A DNA stretch of 64,000 bases from Variovorax saccharolyticus (GTDB lineage Bacteria; Pseudomonadota; Gammaproteobacteria; Burkholderiales; Burkholderiaceae_C): the NCBI RefSeq assembly GCF_030316765.1, contig NZ_JASZYT010000003.1, positions 434,001-498,000 on the forward strand, written 5' to 3'. The notes under the pieces were generated by a model. The model worked only from the letters and a program-made list of their open reading frames with translations, did not search any database and was not told the DNA's origin. Each line of letters opens with the position of its first letter. Position 1 is the first letter of the stretch. Below are positions 1-8,383 of the stretch, piece after piece. The translations under genes and the position numbers were made by a program.

Positions 1-1
1 C

Positions 2-1588
2 TGGGCCGGCGTCGAGGGCAAGAATCCGATGCGATATTCGGGCGGGCTGATGGGCGGCACCTGGCTGGCCTCGCTGGCCGGCGACCTGGGACACGGCAAG
101 TTCGACGGCGCCCACCTGGTCAGCAATTTCGAGGGCCTGAATCCCTCGAACACCTATTGGTCCAAACTTTACAACCTGTATTCGCAGGTCGACACCGAGC
201 GGGAACGCTTCCTCGAATTCGAGAAGTGGTGGGGCGGCCTCTTCCTCATGAACAAGGAAGAGATGGAGTGGATCACGAAGAACCTCTTCGTCGGCAACAA
301 GCTCTCGGCCGGCGAGGTCGAATCCTTCGACGGCAAGCACCGCGTGGACATCCGCAACATCCGCACACCGATCGTGGTGTTCGCGTCATGGGGAGACAAC
401 ATCACGCCGCCGCAGCAGGCCCTGAACTGGATTCCCGACGTCTATGCCAGCGTCGACGAGATCCGGCTCAACGAGCAGACCATCGTCTACTGCCTGCACG
501 AGAAGATCGGCCACCTGGGCATCTTCGTCTCCGCCGGCGTCGCCAAGCGCGAAACCTCCGAGCTGGCCAGTGCGCTCGACCTCATCGAGACGCTGCCGCC
601 CGGCCTCTACGAAGCGGTGATCCAGGACACCCAACCCGACATGCCCGGTCTCGCCTACCTCGAAGGCCGCTACCTCATCCAGTTCGTGCCGCGGACCCTC
701 GATGACATCCTCGCCTTCGATGACGGACGCAAGGATGAGCAGGCCTTCGAGGTGGTCGATCGCGTGGCCCAGATCAACCAGGGTCTCTACGACACCTTCG
801 GCTCGCCGCTGGTGAAGGCCATGACGAGCGAGGCCAGCGCCGAGGCGACACGGGCCACGAACCCGGCGCGCATGGAGCGCTGGGGTCTGTCGAATCTCAA
901 TCCATGGATGTTCTGGGTCCAGGCGCTGGCCGAGAACGTGCGCGCCAACCGCCGGCCTGCCGCGCCGGACAATCCCTTCACCCAAGCTGAGCGCCAAGTC
1001 TCCGGCCGCATCGAGCAATCGCTGGACCGCGTGCGCGACGCCCGCGACGAGATGTCCGAGCGCATGTTCAAGGCCATCTACGAGGCGCCCTGGCTGGCCG
1101 CCGCGGTCGGCCTCGGCACCGACGCGCTGGGCCGGCGCGGGCCGAAATCGGCCACCTGGGAACAGGACGAACTCAAGCGGCTCAAGCGGCAGGAGATCGA
1201 ATCGCAGTTCGAGACCGGCACGCCGGTGGACGCCTGGGCACGACTGTTGCTCTACGTGCGCCGGGAAGAAAACGTGGTCGACGAACGCCCCTTCAACCTG
1301 ATGCGCCGAATGATCGACGAGATCGAGCCCGAGCACCGCCCCACGCTGGCCGCGATCAAGTCGGCCATGAAGCGGCAGGCCTTCGTGGTGGCGCTCGACG
1401 AGGAGCGCGCTATCGCCGCACTGCCGCGGCTGGTGCCCGAGATGCATCAGCGCCGCAAGGGCTTCGAGGCGGCGCGCAAGGTGGCGAGTGCGCGCGGCAA
1501 GCCCACGCCGCACCAGGAGGAGCGGTTCCGCCGCGTGGCGGCCATCCTGTCGCTCGATGCGCCGGTACGGCCGCGCAGGGCGGCATGA
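2..1588 (+). CDS. DUF3141 alpha/beta-hydrolase-like protein (5' end outside window)
   Basis: The reading frame is open to the window edge, so the true start lies upstream. The visible 528 residues match the DUF3141 family, large proteins that combine a PHA-synthase-like alpha/beta-hydrolase core with a long charged helical tail. The visible part begins near the nucleophile-elbow region (GGLMGGTW) and contains the strand and loop typical of the acid residue (VVFASWGDNITPP) and a His segment (HEKIGHLGIF). The last ~200 residues are rich in Arg, Glu and Ala. The gene is 55 bases upstream of the phosphotransacetylase-family gene and probably heads the same operon. DUF3141 has no settled function; the PhaC resemblance and the acyl-phosphate neighbours suggest acyl-CoA or polyhydroxyalkanoate-linked metabolism, which is inference. 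Confidence 0.8.
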   Translation, partial: WAGVEGKNPMRYSGGLMGGTWLASLAGDLGHGKFDGAHLVSNFEGLNPSNTYWSKLYNLYSQVDTERERFLEFEKWWGGLFLMNKEEMEWITKNLFVGNKLSAGEVESFDGKHRVDIRNIRTPIVVFASWGDNITPPQQALNWIPDVYASVDEIRLNEQTIVYCLHEKIGHLGIFVSAGVAKRETSELASALDLIETLPPGLYEAVIQDTQPDMPGLAYLEGRYLIQFVPRTLDDILAFDDGRKDEQAFEVVDRVAQINQGLYDTFGSPLVKAMTSEASAEATRATNPARMERWGLSNLNPWMFWVQALAENVRANRRPAAPDNPFTQAERQVSGRIEQSLDRVRDARDEMSERMFKAIYEAPWLAAAVGLGTDALGRRGPKSATWEQDELKRLKRQEIESQFETGTPVDAWARLLLYVRREENVVDERPFNLMRRMIDEIEPEHRPTLAAIKSAMKRQAFVVALDEERAIAALPRLVPEMHQRRKGFEAARKVASARGKPTPHQEERFRRVAAILSLDAPVRPRRAA

Positions 1589-1643
1589 ACGACGCCGCAC
1601 GACGGCAAGCATTGACTGCAACGAAAGGCACGGAGGTACGCCC

Positions 1644-2579
1644 ATGAGTCACGACAAATACGACCGCCTCATCGAGGTCGCGAAGTCCCTCGAGACCGTG
1701 GCCACGGCGGTCGCCCACCCCTGCGACGCCAGTTCGCTGTCCGCGGCGCTGGATGCCGCACGGCTGGGCCTGATCCGGCCGATCCTGGTCGGCCCGAAGG
1801 CGAAGATCGAGGCCGTGGCGAGGGAGAACGGGCTGGACATCTCGGGCTTCGAGCTGGTGGACGCGCCGCACAGCCATGCGGCTGCCGAGGCCGCGGTCGC
1901 GCTGGTGCAGGCCGGCAAGGCCGAGGCCCTCATGAAGGGCAGCCTGCACACCGACGAGCTCATGGCCGCGGTGGTGCGCAAGGGCACCGGGCTGCGCACC
2001 GCGCGCCGCATCAGCCACTGCTTCGTGATGGACGTGCCTTCGCACGCGGACGCGCTGATCATTTCCGATGCGGCCGTGAACATCGCGCCCACGCTCGAGG
2101 AAAAGGTGGACATCGTCCAGAACGCGATCGACCTGGCGCGGGCGCTGCGCCAGCCCGAGGTGCGCGTGGCCATCCTGTCGGCCATGGAGACCGTCAACCC
2201 GAAGGTGCCGTCGACGGTCGAGGCCGCGGCGCTTTGCAAGATGGCCGATCGCGGCCAGATCACCGGCGGCATCCTCGACGGTCCGCTGGCGCTAGACAAC
2301 GCGATCAACCTGGAAGCCGCAGGCATCAAGAAGATCGTCTCGCCGGTCGCCGGGCGGGCCAACGTGCTCATCGTGCCCGATCTCGAAGCCGGCAACATGC
2401 TGGCCAAGAGCCTGAGCTTCCTCGCGAATGCCGACTCGGCCGGCATCGTGCTGGGCGCGAAGGTGCCGATCATTCTCACCAGCCGCGCCGATTCGGTGAC
2501 CGCCCGCCTGGCCTCGTGTGCGGTCGCGGTAATGGTGGCGCACGCGCGGCGCGAGAGCGCGGCCAAGGTGATCGCATGA
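1644..2579 (+). CDS. Phosphate acetyl/butyryl-transferase family protein
   Basis: A 311-residue protein of the short Pta/Ptb family, which interconverts acyl-CoA plus phosphate with acyl-phosphate plus CoA. The ATG at 1644 is chosen because a clear GGAGG lies 7 bases upstream and the protein then has the usual short-form length. Family landmarks are the early ILVGPK segment, the MKGSLHTDELM stretch and the C-terminal GAKVPIILTSRADS stretch. Relatives are often annotated as bifunctional enoyl-CoA hydratase/phosphate acetyltransferase, but no MaoC hydratase domain is present here. The stop overlaps the acetate kinase start (ATGA), so the two should be translationally coupled and form an acyl-CoA to acyl-phosphate to acid plus ATP pair. 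The preferred acyl chain cannot be read from sequence. Confidence 0.87.
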   Translation: MSHDKYDRLIEVAKSLETVATAVAHPCDASSLSAALDAARLGLIRPILVGPKAKIEAVARENGLDISGFELVDAPHSHAAAEAAVALVQAGKAEALMKGSLHTDELMAAVVRKGTGLRTARRISHCFVMDVPSHADALIISDAAVNIAPTLEEKVDIVQNAIDLARALRQPEVRVAILSAMETVNPKVPSTVEAAALCKMADRGQITGGILDGPLALDNAINLEAAGIKKIVSPVAGRANVLIVPDLEAGNMLAKSLSFLANADSAGIVLGAKVPIILTSRADSVTARLASCAVAVMVAHARRESAAKVIA

Positions 2580-3763
2580 GCGATGCCATCGTTGTGCTGA
2601 ATGCGGGCTCGTCGAGTCTCAAGTTCTCCCTGTTCGCGGGCCAGGACGACCTGCCCTTCGTCGCCGGCGGGCAGGTCTCGGGCCTGTACACCGGGGCACC
2701 GCGCTTCGTGGGCAAGAATTCCGCCGGCGAGCAGGTCGCCGAGAAGCGCTGGGATGCCGATGCGAAGCTGGACCACCACGGCGCCATCGTGCACATCGTC
2801 GAGTGGCTTCGCACCACGCACGGCCACGAGCACCGGCTGGCCGCCGTCGGTCACCGGGTGGTTCACGGGGGCATGGACTTCGCGGCGCCGGTGCGGCTCG
2901 ACACCGACGTCGTGACCCGGCTCGAGAAGCTGATTCCCCTCGCGCCGCTGCACCAGCCGCACAACCTGGAGCCGATCCGCGCCCTGCTGCAGCGGGCGCC
3001 GGACCTGCCGCAGGTCGCTTGCTTCGACACTGCCGCGCATCGCTCGAATCCTCCGCTGGCGCAGATGTTCGCGCTGCCCAGGGAACTCTCCGACGCGGGC
3101 GTCAGGCGCTACGGCTTTCATGGCCTCTCCTACGAATACATCGCTTCGGTGCTGCCGGAGTTCGATGCCCGTGCCGCGAACGGCAGGACCGTGGCGCTGC
3201 ATCTGGGCAACGGCGCGAGCATGTGCGCCCTGCAGGCCGGCCGCAGCATCGCCAGCACCATGGGCTTCACCGCGGTCGACGGCCTCCCGATGGGCACGCG
3301 CTGCGGCGCGCTGGACCCGGGCGTGATCCTCTACCTCATGGACGAGCGCGGCATGGACACGCGCGCCGTCGAGAAACTGATTTACAGACAGTCGGGGCTG
3401 CTGGGCGTCTCCGGCGTCTCGAGCGACATGCGCGAACTGCTCGAATCCGACGACCCGCAGGCCAAGGTCGCGGTCGACCTCTTCGTCTACCGCATCGGCC
3501 GCGAACTCGGATCGCTCGCGGCGGCGCTGGGCGGTCTCGATGCCATCGTCTTCACTGCGGGCATCGGCGAGCGCGCGGCCGTGGTGCGCGAGCGGATCTG
3601 CCAGCGGGCCGCATGGCTGGGCGTCGAGCTCGACCCCGATGCCAACGCGAGCCAGGGGCCCCGCATCAGCACGCCCGGCAGCCGCGTCGCTGCCTGGGTC
3701 ATCCCCACCAACGAAGAACTGATGATCGCCCGCCATACGCGGGACCTGCTCGCACGAGGATGA
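2576..3763 (+). CDS. ackA: Acetate/propionate kinase
   Basis: A 395-residue ASKHA-fold kinase converting acyl-phosphate plus ADP to the acid plus ATP. Diagnostic motifs are the N-terminal LNAGSSSLKFSLF (residues 8-20), GHRVVHGG (92-99), FDTAAH (150-155) and the adenosine-site HLGNG (209-213), followed by a late TAGIGE segment. Family AckA usually has FDTAFH, so Phe to Ala here is a small deviation near the substrate pocket. The ATG at 2576 overlaps the stop of the phosphotransacetylase gene by four bases. The stop in turn overlaps the fabI start. The chain of overlaps shows one polycistronic unit. Propionate or butyrate may be used as well as acetate. Confidence 0.93.
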   Translation: MSDAIVVLNAGSSSLKFSLFAGQDDLPFVAGGQVSGLYTGAPRFVGKNSAGEQVAEKRWDADAKLDHHGAIVHIVEWLRTTHGHEHRLAAVGHRVVHGGMDFAAPVRLDTDVVTRLEKLIPLAPLHQPHNLEPIRALLQRAPDLPQVACFDTAAHRSNPPLAQMFALPRELSDAGVRRYGFHGLSYEYIASVLPEFDARAANGRTVALHLGNGASMCALQAGRSIASTMGFTAVDGLPMGTRCGALDPGVILYLMDERGMDTRAVEKLIYRQSGLLGVSGVSSDMRELLESDDPQAKVAVDLFVYRIGRELGSLAAALGGLDAIVFTAGIGERAAVVRERICQRAAWLGVELDPDANASQGPRISTPGSRVAAWVIPTNEELMIARHTRDLLARG

Positions 3764-4548
3764 ACGCCATGCAGACCCCGCACAACCCCGTCCTCGCCGG
3801 CAAGAAGGCCCTGGTGGTGGGCATCGCCAACGAGCATTCGATCGCCCATGGCTGCGCGAACGCCTTCCGCAGCCTCGGTGCCGAACTGGCCATCACCTAC
3901 CTCAACGAGAAGGCGCGGCCGCATGTCGAGCCGCTGGCGAAGGCCCTGGAGGCGCCCATCGTGCTGCCGCTCGATGTCGAGCAGCCGGGGCAGCTCGAGG
4001 CCGTGTTCAAGGCCATCGAAGACCAGTGGGGGCGGCTGGACATCCTCGTGCACTCCATCGCGTTCGCGCCCAAGGCCGACCTGCAGGGCGGCCTGCTGGA
4101 CTGCTCGGCGGAGGGCTTCGGGCGCGCGATGGACGTGTCATGCCATTCCTTCGTCCGCATGGCGCGGCTCGCGACGCCGCTGATGACCGAGGGCGGTACC
4201 CTGATCGCCATGAGCTACCTCGGCGCGCAGAAGGTCGTGCCCAACTACAACGTGATGGGGCCGGTGAAGGCGGCGCTGGAAGCCACCTGCCGCTATCTCG
4301 CCTACGAGCTCGGGCCCAAGGGCATCCGCGTGCACCCGGTATCGCCCGGCCCGCTCAAGACGCGCGCCGCCTCGGGACTGAAGGATTTCGACCTGCTGCT
4401 TACCGAGGCCGCGAACCGGGCGCCGGTGGGCGAACTGGTCGACATCGACGATGTCGGCTTTGCCTGCGCCTACCTCGCAACGCCCTACGCGCGCAGGCTG
4501 ACCGGCCAGACGCTCTACGTGGATGGCGGCGTCAACATCATGGGCTGA
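3760..4548 (+). CDS. fabI: Enoyl-[acyl-carrier-protein] reductase FabI
   Basis: A 262-residue divergent short-chain dehydrogenase that reduces trans-2-enoyl-ACP with NADH in the last step of fatty-acid elongation. The FabI-type cofactor loop GIANEHSIAHG sits at residues 21-31 instead of the classical TGxxxGxG. Y153 and the Tyr163-x6-Lys170 pair (YNVMGPVK) are the FabI signature catalytic residues. The C-terminal GQTLYVDGG segment is conserved. The ATG at 3760 overlaps the ackA stop; a second ATG at 3769 is an alternative. A typical genome has a housekeeping fabI elsewhere, so this copy in a Pta-AckA operon may be a specialised paralogue that handles non-standard enoyl chains; that last point is inference. 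Confidence 0.92.
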   Translation: MNAMQTPHNPVLAGKKALVVGIANEHSIAHGCANAFRSLGAELAITYLNEKARPHVEPLAKALEAPIVLPLDVEQPGQLEAVFKAIEDQWGRLDILVHSIAFAPKADLQGGLLDCSAEGFGRAMDVSCHSFVRMARLATPLMTEGGTLIAMSYLGAQKVVPNYNVMGPVKAALEATCRYLAYELGPKGIRVHPVSPGPLKTRAASGLKDFDLLLTEAANRAPVGELVDIDDVGFACAYLATPYARRLTGQTLYVDGGVNIMG

Positions 4549-4550
4549 GC

Positions 4551-4895
4551 TCAGCGTCCCATCCGCGCGTCGTAGCTGCGCGAGACCCGATCGATCAGCG
4601 CCGGGTCGCGCGGGCCGGTGGCATCGAACTGCACCCGCACACTGCCGTCGGCCTGCCGGCGCACGCTTGCCGACACGGTGCCTGCGCCCTGCGTGCCGAC
4701 GATCGTGCCGCTGGCGCGGTCCTCCACATTGACGGCGAGCCCCTGGTCGCGCATCGCGCTCGCCGCGGCATCGAAGGACCGATCGAAACTCGCTGGGGCC
4801 ATCACGGGATAGCCGGGCGGCGGGTAGTAGACGCAGCCGTACAAGGCCAGGGCGGCGGCGAGCACCGCGGCCCGCGGAACGGTCCAGATCTTCAT
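4551..4895 (-). CDS. Small predicted lipoprotein, function unknown
   Basis: A 114-residue protein whose N-terminus is a signal peptide with a lipobox-like end (ALALYGC), so the mature form would start at the Cys near residue 20 and be anchored to a membrane. The mature part carries a short Pro-rich linker (YYPPPGYP) followed by ~80 residues with alternating beta-like pattern (VNVEDRASGTIVGTQG). This resembles small periplasmic lipoproteins of unknown function. The ATG at 4895 is preferred over a longer upstream frame because only it gives a signal peptide. The gene converges on fabI with only two bases between stops. No specific family can be named. Confidence 0.72.
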   Translation of the reverse strand: MKIWTVPRAAVLAAALALYGCVYYPPPGYPVMAPASFDRSFDAAASAMRDQGLAVNVEDRASGTIVGTQGAGTVSASVRRQADGSVRVQFDATGPRDPALIDRVSRSYDARMGR

Positions 4896-5029
4896 GAGAG
4901 CCTCCAGCCCTTGCACGACTGCTGCTGCAGCGGGCACCGATGGTAGATCGGATCGCGTTCCTCCGGCGTGCCGCGCCATCCAACTTTGGTGCGATGGCCG
5001 AAGCGCGCGCAACTTCCTATGCTGCCTGC

Positions 5030-6235
5030 ATGCTGGAAACAAGGTCGCCGCGAACGGAAGGCCTGGCGGCACGGACGCCGCATGCGCGTTGGCTCCTGCT
5101 GTGCCTGGTCCTGCTTGGCACCCGGGCGGTGGCCGGCGATGCGCCGCCCCGAGCCGCGGTCGAAGCCGAGCAGCCGTCGCGAATCCGCTCGGCGGACGAC
5201 GGCTGGCTGGACATCAGCGCTTTTCTCGATCAATCCTACGGCTTCGTGCCGGTCGCCATCCCCATCACGGAGCCGGCGATCGGCCTGGGAGCGGTCGGCG
5301 CCATGGCGTTCATCGACAAGCAGAAGGATGACGCCGCGGCCGGGTTCGGCCGGCCCAACGTCACGGTGGTCGGCGCACTCGGGACCGACAACGGCACCAA
5401 GGGCGCGTTCGCCGGCGACATGCGCCAATGGCTCGACGACCGGGTGAAGACGCTGGCCGGCGTGATGCGCGCATCGGTGAACCTGGACTTCTACGGCATC
5501 GGCCGCGACCCGGTGCTGCAGGAGCATCCCAAGTCCTACAACCTCAAGACCACGGCCCTGGTGCTTCAGGGTCGCTACCGCATCGGCGACTCCCAGGCCT
5601 GGGTCGGCCTCGGCTATGCGCTGGCCTCGACCTCCGTCAGCTTCAACGGGCTGGAGGAACCGCAGGTCCGACCGGCGTTCCAGAGCGAGTCCAAGGTCGG
5701 CGGCCTGTTGCCGACCATGAGCTTCGATTCCCGCGACAACATGTTCACGCCGACCAAAGGAAGCTATCTGGAACTGTCTGCCGGTCTCTTCAGCCAGGCA
5801 CTGGGCAGCGACAGCGACTTCCAGCGCGTGAACCTGACGGCCATCCACTACCGCCCCCTGGCTCGCGATCTGACGCTCGGCGTCATGGGCAGCTCGGTGC
5901 TGAGCTTCGGCGACGTGCCGTTCTACCTGCGGCCCTTCATCAATCTGCGCGGGGTCCCGGTCATGCGCTACCAGGGCGACTTTGCGGCCCAGGTCGAGAC
6001 CGAGCTTCGCTGGCAACTGTGGGAACGATTCAGCCTCGTCGGATTCGCCGGCGCCGGCGGCACCCGAAACGAAGGCTCCCGCAACCGCGCCTCCCAGAAC
6101 GTGACGACAGGCGGCTTCGGCCTGCGCTACGAGATCGCCCGCAAGTACGGGCTTCACATGGGCCTGGACGTGGCCTACGGTCCGACCGGCCCGGTGTACT
6201 ACGTCCAGTTCGGCAGCGCCTGGATGCGCCCCTAG
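5030..6235 (+). CDS. BamA/TamA-type (D15 surface antigen) outer-membrane beta-barrel protein
   Basis: About 401 residues with an N-terminal signal peptide (WLLLCLVLLG then AVAG) and a C-terminal D15/Omp85-like barrel. Visible barrel features are strongly amphipathic strands, the segment LPTMSFDSRDNMFTPTKG (typical of the first Bac_surface_Ag strand region) and a final aromatic strand (YYVQFGSAW). No POTRA repeats are evident, so it resembles the patatin-linked or stand-alone surface-antigen group rather than BamA itself. Starts at 4940 and 4994 are in frame, but 5030 best places the signal peptide. It ends 21 bases before pgaA and may be co-transcribed, which hints at a role in the outer-membrane side of the same polysaccharide system. 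The function is not proven. Confidence 0.8.
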   Translation: MLETRSPRTEGLAARTPHARWLLLCLVLLGTRAVAGDAPPRAAVEAEQPSRIRSADDGWLDISAFLDQSYGFVPVAIPITEPAIGLGAVGAMAFIDKQKDDAAAGFGRPNVTVVGALGTDNGTKGAFAGDMRQWLDDRVKTLAGVMRASVNLDFYGIGRDPVLQEHPKSYNLKTTALVLQGRYRIGDSQAWVGLGYALASTSVSFNGLEEPQVRPAFQSESKVGGLLPTMSFDSRDNMFTPTKGSYLELSAGLFSQALGSDSDFQRVNLTAIHYRPLARDLTLGVMGSSVLSFGDVPFYLRPFINLRGVPVMRYQGDFAAQVETELRWQLWERFSLVGFAGAGGTRNEGSRNRASQNVTTGGFGLRYEIARKYGLHMGLDVAYGPTGPVYYVQFGSAWMRP

Positions 6236-6256
6236 ACGTTCCTGGCGCTTGCAGCG

Positions 6257-8383
6257 ATGCCTTGCCCTTGGCCCCGTCCGCCCGCAACCGGTCTGACCAC
6301 CGGCTGGCGGCGCTGGCGGTCCATCGGCCTGGCCGGGATGGTGGCGTGCGGCATCGCAGCGGGTCAGACCTTGTCGGCGGCTGCCAAGCCGCCCGACGCA
6401 GCGGTGGAAGCGATGGTGCTGCTCGAACGCGGCCGCGCCTTCCTGCGCGCCGGCGATCGCTACGCGGCCCTCGGCGCCATCGCGCAGGCCCGGCGCCTGC
6501 AACCCGGCAACGCCGAGGTCGCCCAGGCCCTGGCCGACGTGCTGATGGAACTGGGTGCCCCCAGCGCCGCAGCCCACGCCCTGGGCGACCGCGCCGATGC
6601 GGGCGTGCGCAGCCGCGTGGCCGGCCAGCGCCTGCGCTGGGCGATCGACCTTCCGGTGCGGTCACCGGATCCGCGGCAGCGCTTCGACCAGGTGGATCCG
6701 GCGCTCGCCCGCCTGGACGAGTTGCTGTTGGAGGCCCGCGCAGCGCCTCCGCCGGACCCGGGGCTCGTCGTCCGGTTGCAGCGCGACCGGGCTGTGGCCC
6801 TGCGTCACCGCGAGCGCTGGCAGGAGGCCGTGGACCAGGCGAGCGCGCTGCGCGCGGCGGGAGATTCCCTCCCTGCTTACGTCCTGCAAGCCGAGGCGGA
6901 CGCGCTGCTCGCGTTGCGCCGCCCTGCGCAGGCACGCGAGGTCTACCAGGAAGCCCTGCGGCGCCTGCCGCCGTCGCAGCGCACGGACGACGACGAGGCA
7001 TGGCGGTCGATCATGATGGGCCGCGCCTATGCGGAGTCGGAGAGCGAGGATTTCGACGCCGCCTTCGGCACGGTCGACGCCCTGCTGGCCGCTGCGGGGC
7101 CGCCGTGGCGTAGCGCGGGCGAACTGCAGACGCCGCGCAAGAACGACGCCTGGCTGGAAGCCAAGGCCTTCGACGCCGCGATGCACAGCTATGCCGACAT
7201 GCCGGCCGCGGCATGGGCGCGCATCGAGCCGCTGGAGCGCGGGGCGCCCGCCCTCCCCTGGCTGCGCGCGCAAGCGTCCGACATTGCGGCCCAGCAGGGT
7301 TGGCCGCGCCGGGCCGAAGATGGCATCGACAGCGCCGCGGCCCTGGCGCCGGAGGATTTCGGCATTCGCGTGCAGCAGGTGGATTCGGACACGCGCCGGC
7401 ATCGTCTGCTGCGCGCCGACGAGCGCCTGGCGCCGCTGCTGGAGCAAGGCGCGGACCTGCCCCGCGTGCAGCAGGTGCGGCGGGAACTCGATGCCGCCAT
7501 CGGCCCCAGCGTGCGCTTCGCACTGGGCGGCAGGCATACGGACAACCAGGCGCTCCAAGGTCCGGGCAATGGCGGCGAGGCCAGCCTCCAGGTCGAGTCC
7601 TCGACCTTCGCGGGCGCCTGGCGGCTGATCGGCCTGGCCGACAGCAGCGCCGATTCCCTCGAGGAAGGCCGCGCCAAGCGCCATCGTTTCGGCGGCGGCA
7701 TACAGGCACTGTGGCCCGACTGGAGACTCGACGCCCTGGCATGGTCCCAGACGGGCTCCCTGAACACCTCGGGCGGCTCGCTCGCCGCCCAGTGGCAGCC
7801 CACCGATCACTGGACCTTCCTGGCGGATGCCGCGAAGCACTCGCCGGACGCCCCCTTGCGCGCGGACTTCCATGGCATCACCGCCGACGCGGTGCGCGGC
7901 GGGCTGCGCTACGCCTGGAACGGATCGACCGAGGCGGGCCTGAAAGCGCAGTTCATGGATTTCAGCGACGGCAACAGGCGCGAGCAGGTGACGATCGACG
8001 GCGCCCTCTCGCTGCTCGACCGCCCGCACCTCGACATCCTGCTGAAGCCGCGCGTCGAATGGCAGCGCAACAGCCTGCCGGTCACGCCTTATTTCAATCC
8101 GAAGGAGTCATGGCTGCCTTCCATCGAGACCCAGGTGCAGCATGTGATGTGGCGTGTCTACGAGCGCGTGCTGCTGCAGCGGCTGCGACTGACCGTGGGC
8201 ATGTTCGACCAACGCGCCTTCGGCGGCTACGCGGTGGGCGCCGCCGCCTACGAACAGACCTGGCGCCACGACCCCTGGACCGAGCTGACCTGGGGCATCG
8301 AATGGGCCAGCAACGTGTACAACGGCCAGCGCGAACGCACGCTGAACGGCTACCTGAAGCTCGAGCACAGGTTTGGAAGATGA
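6257..8383 (+). CDS. pgaA: Poly-beta-1,6-GlcNAc export porin PgaA
   Basis: A 708-residue outer-membrane protein exporting partly de-N-acetylated PNAG. After an N-terminal signal (GLAGMVACGIAAG region) come TPR-like helical repeats over roughly residues 45-420 (for example LLERGRAFLRAGDRYAALGA), then a C-terminal beta-barrel of alternating strands ending in LNGYLKLEHRFGR. This is the PgaA two-part architecture, although E. coli PgaA is longer (about 800 residues), so the TPR part is shorter here. Assignment rests mainly on position: the stop overlaps pgaB (ATGA), followed by pgaC and pgaD. The start is the first in-frame ATG after the D15 gene and no strong ribosome-binding site is seen, so the N-terminus is uncertain. 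Confidence 0.88.
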   Translation: MPCPWPRPPATGLTTGWRRWRSIGLAGMVACGIAAGQTLSAAAKPPDAAVEAMVLLERGRAFLRAGDRYAALGAIAQARRLQPGNAEVAQALADVLMELGAPSAAAHALGDRADAGVRSRVAGQRLRWAIDLPVRSPDPRQRFDQVDPALARLDELLLEARAAPPPDPGLVVRLQRDRAVALRHRERWQEAVDQASALRAAGDSLPAYVLQAEADALLALRRPAQAREVYQEALRRLPPSQRTDDDEAWRSIMMGRAYAESESEDFDAAFGTVDALLAAAGPPWRSAGELQTPRKNDAWLEAKAFDAAMHSYADMPAAAWARIEPLERGAPALPWLRAQASDIAAQQGWPRRAEDGIDSAAALAPEDFGIRVQQVDSDTRRHRLLRADERLAPLLEQGADLPRVQQVRRELDAAIGPSVRFALGGRHTDNQALQGPGNGGEASLQVESSTFAGAWRLIGLADSSADSLEEGRAKRHRFGGGIQALWPDWRLDALAWSQTGSLNTSGGSLAAQWQPTDHWTFLADAAKHSPDAPLRADFHGITADAVRGGLRYAWNGSTEAGLKAQFMDFSDGNRREQVTIDGALSLLDRPHLDILLKPRVEWQRNSLPVTPYFNPKESWLPSIETQVQHVMWRVYERVLLQRLRLTVGMFDQRAFGGYAVGAAAYEQTWRHDPWTELTWGIEWASNVYNGQRERTLNGYLKLEHRFGR

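Noticed and set aside
1649..3736. Long minus-strand open frame opposite the phosphotransacetylase and acetate kinase genes
   Set aside because: No family motif; the plus strand has clear AckA and Pta motifs with ribosome-binding sites and overlaps.
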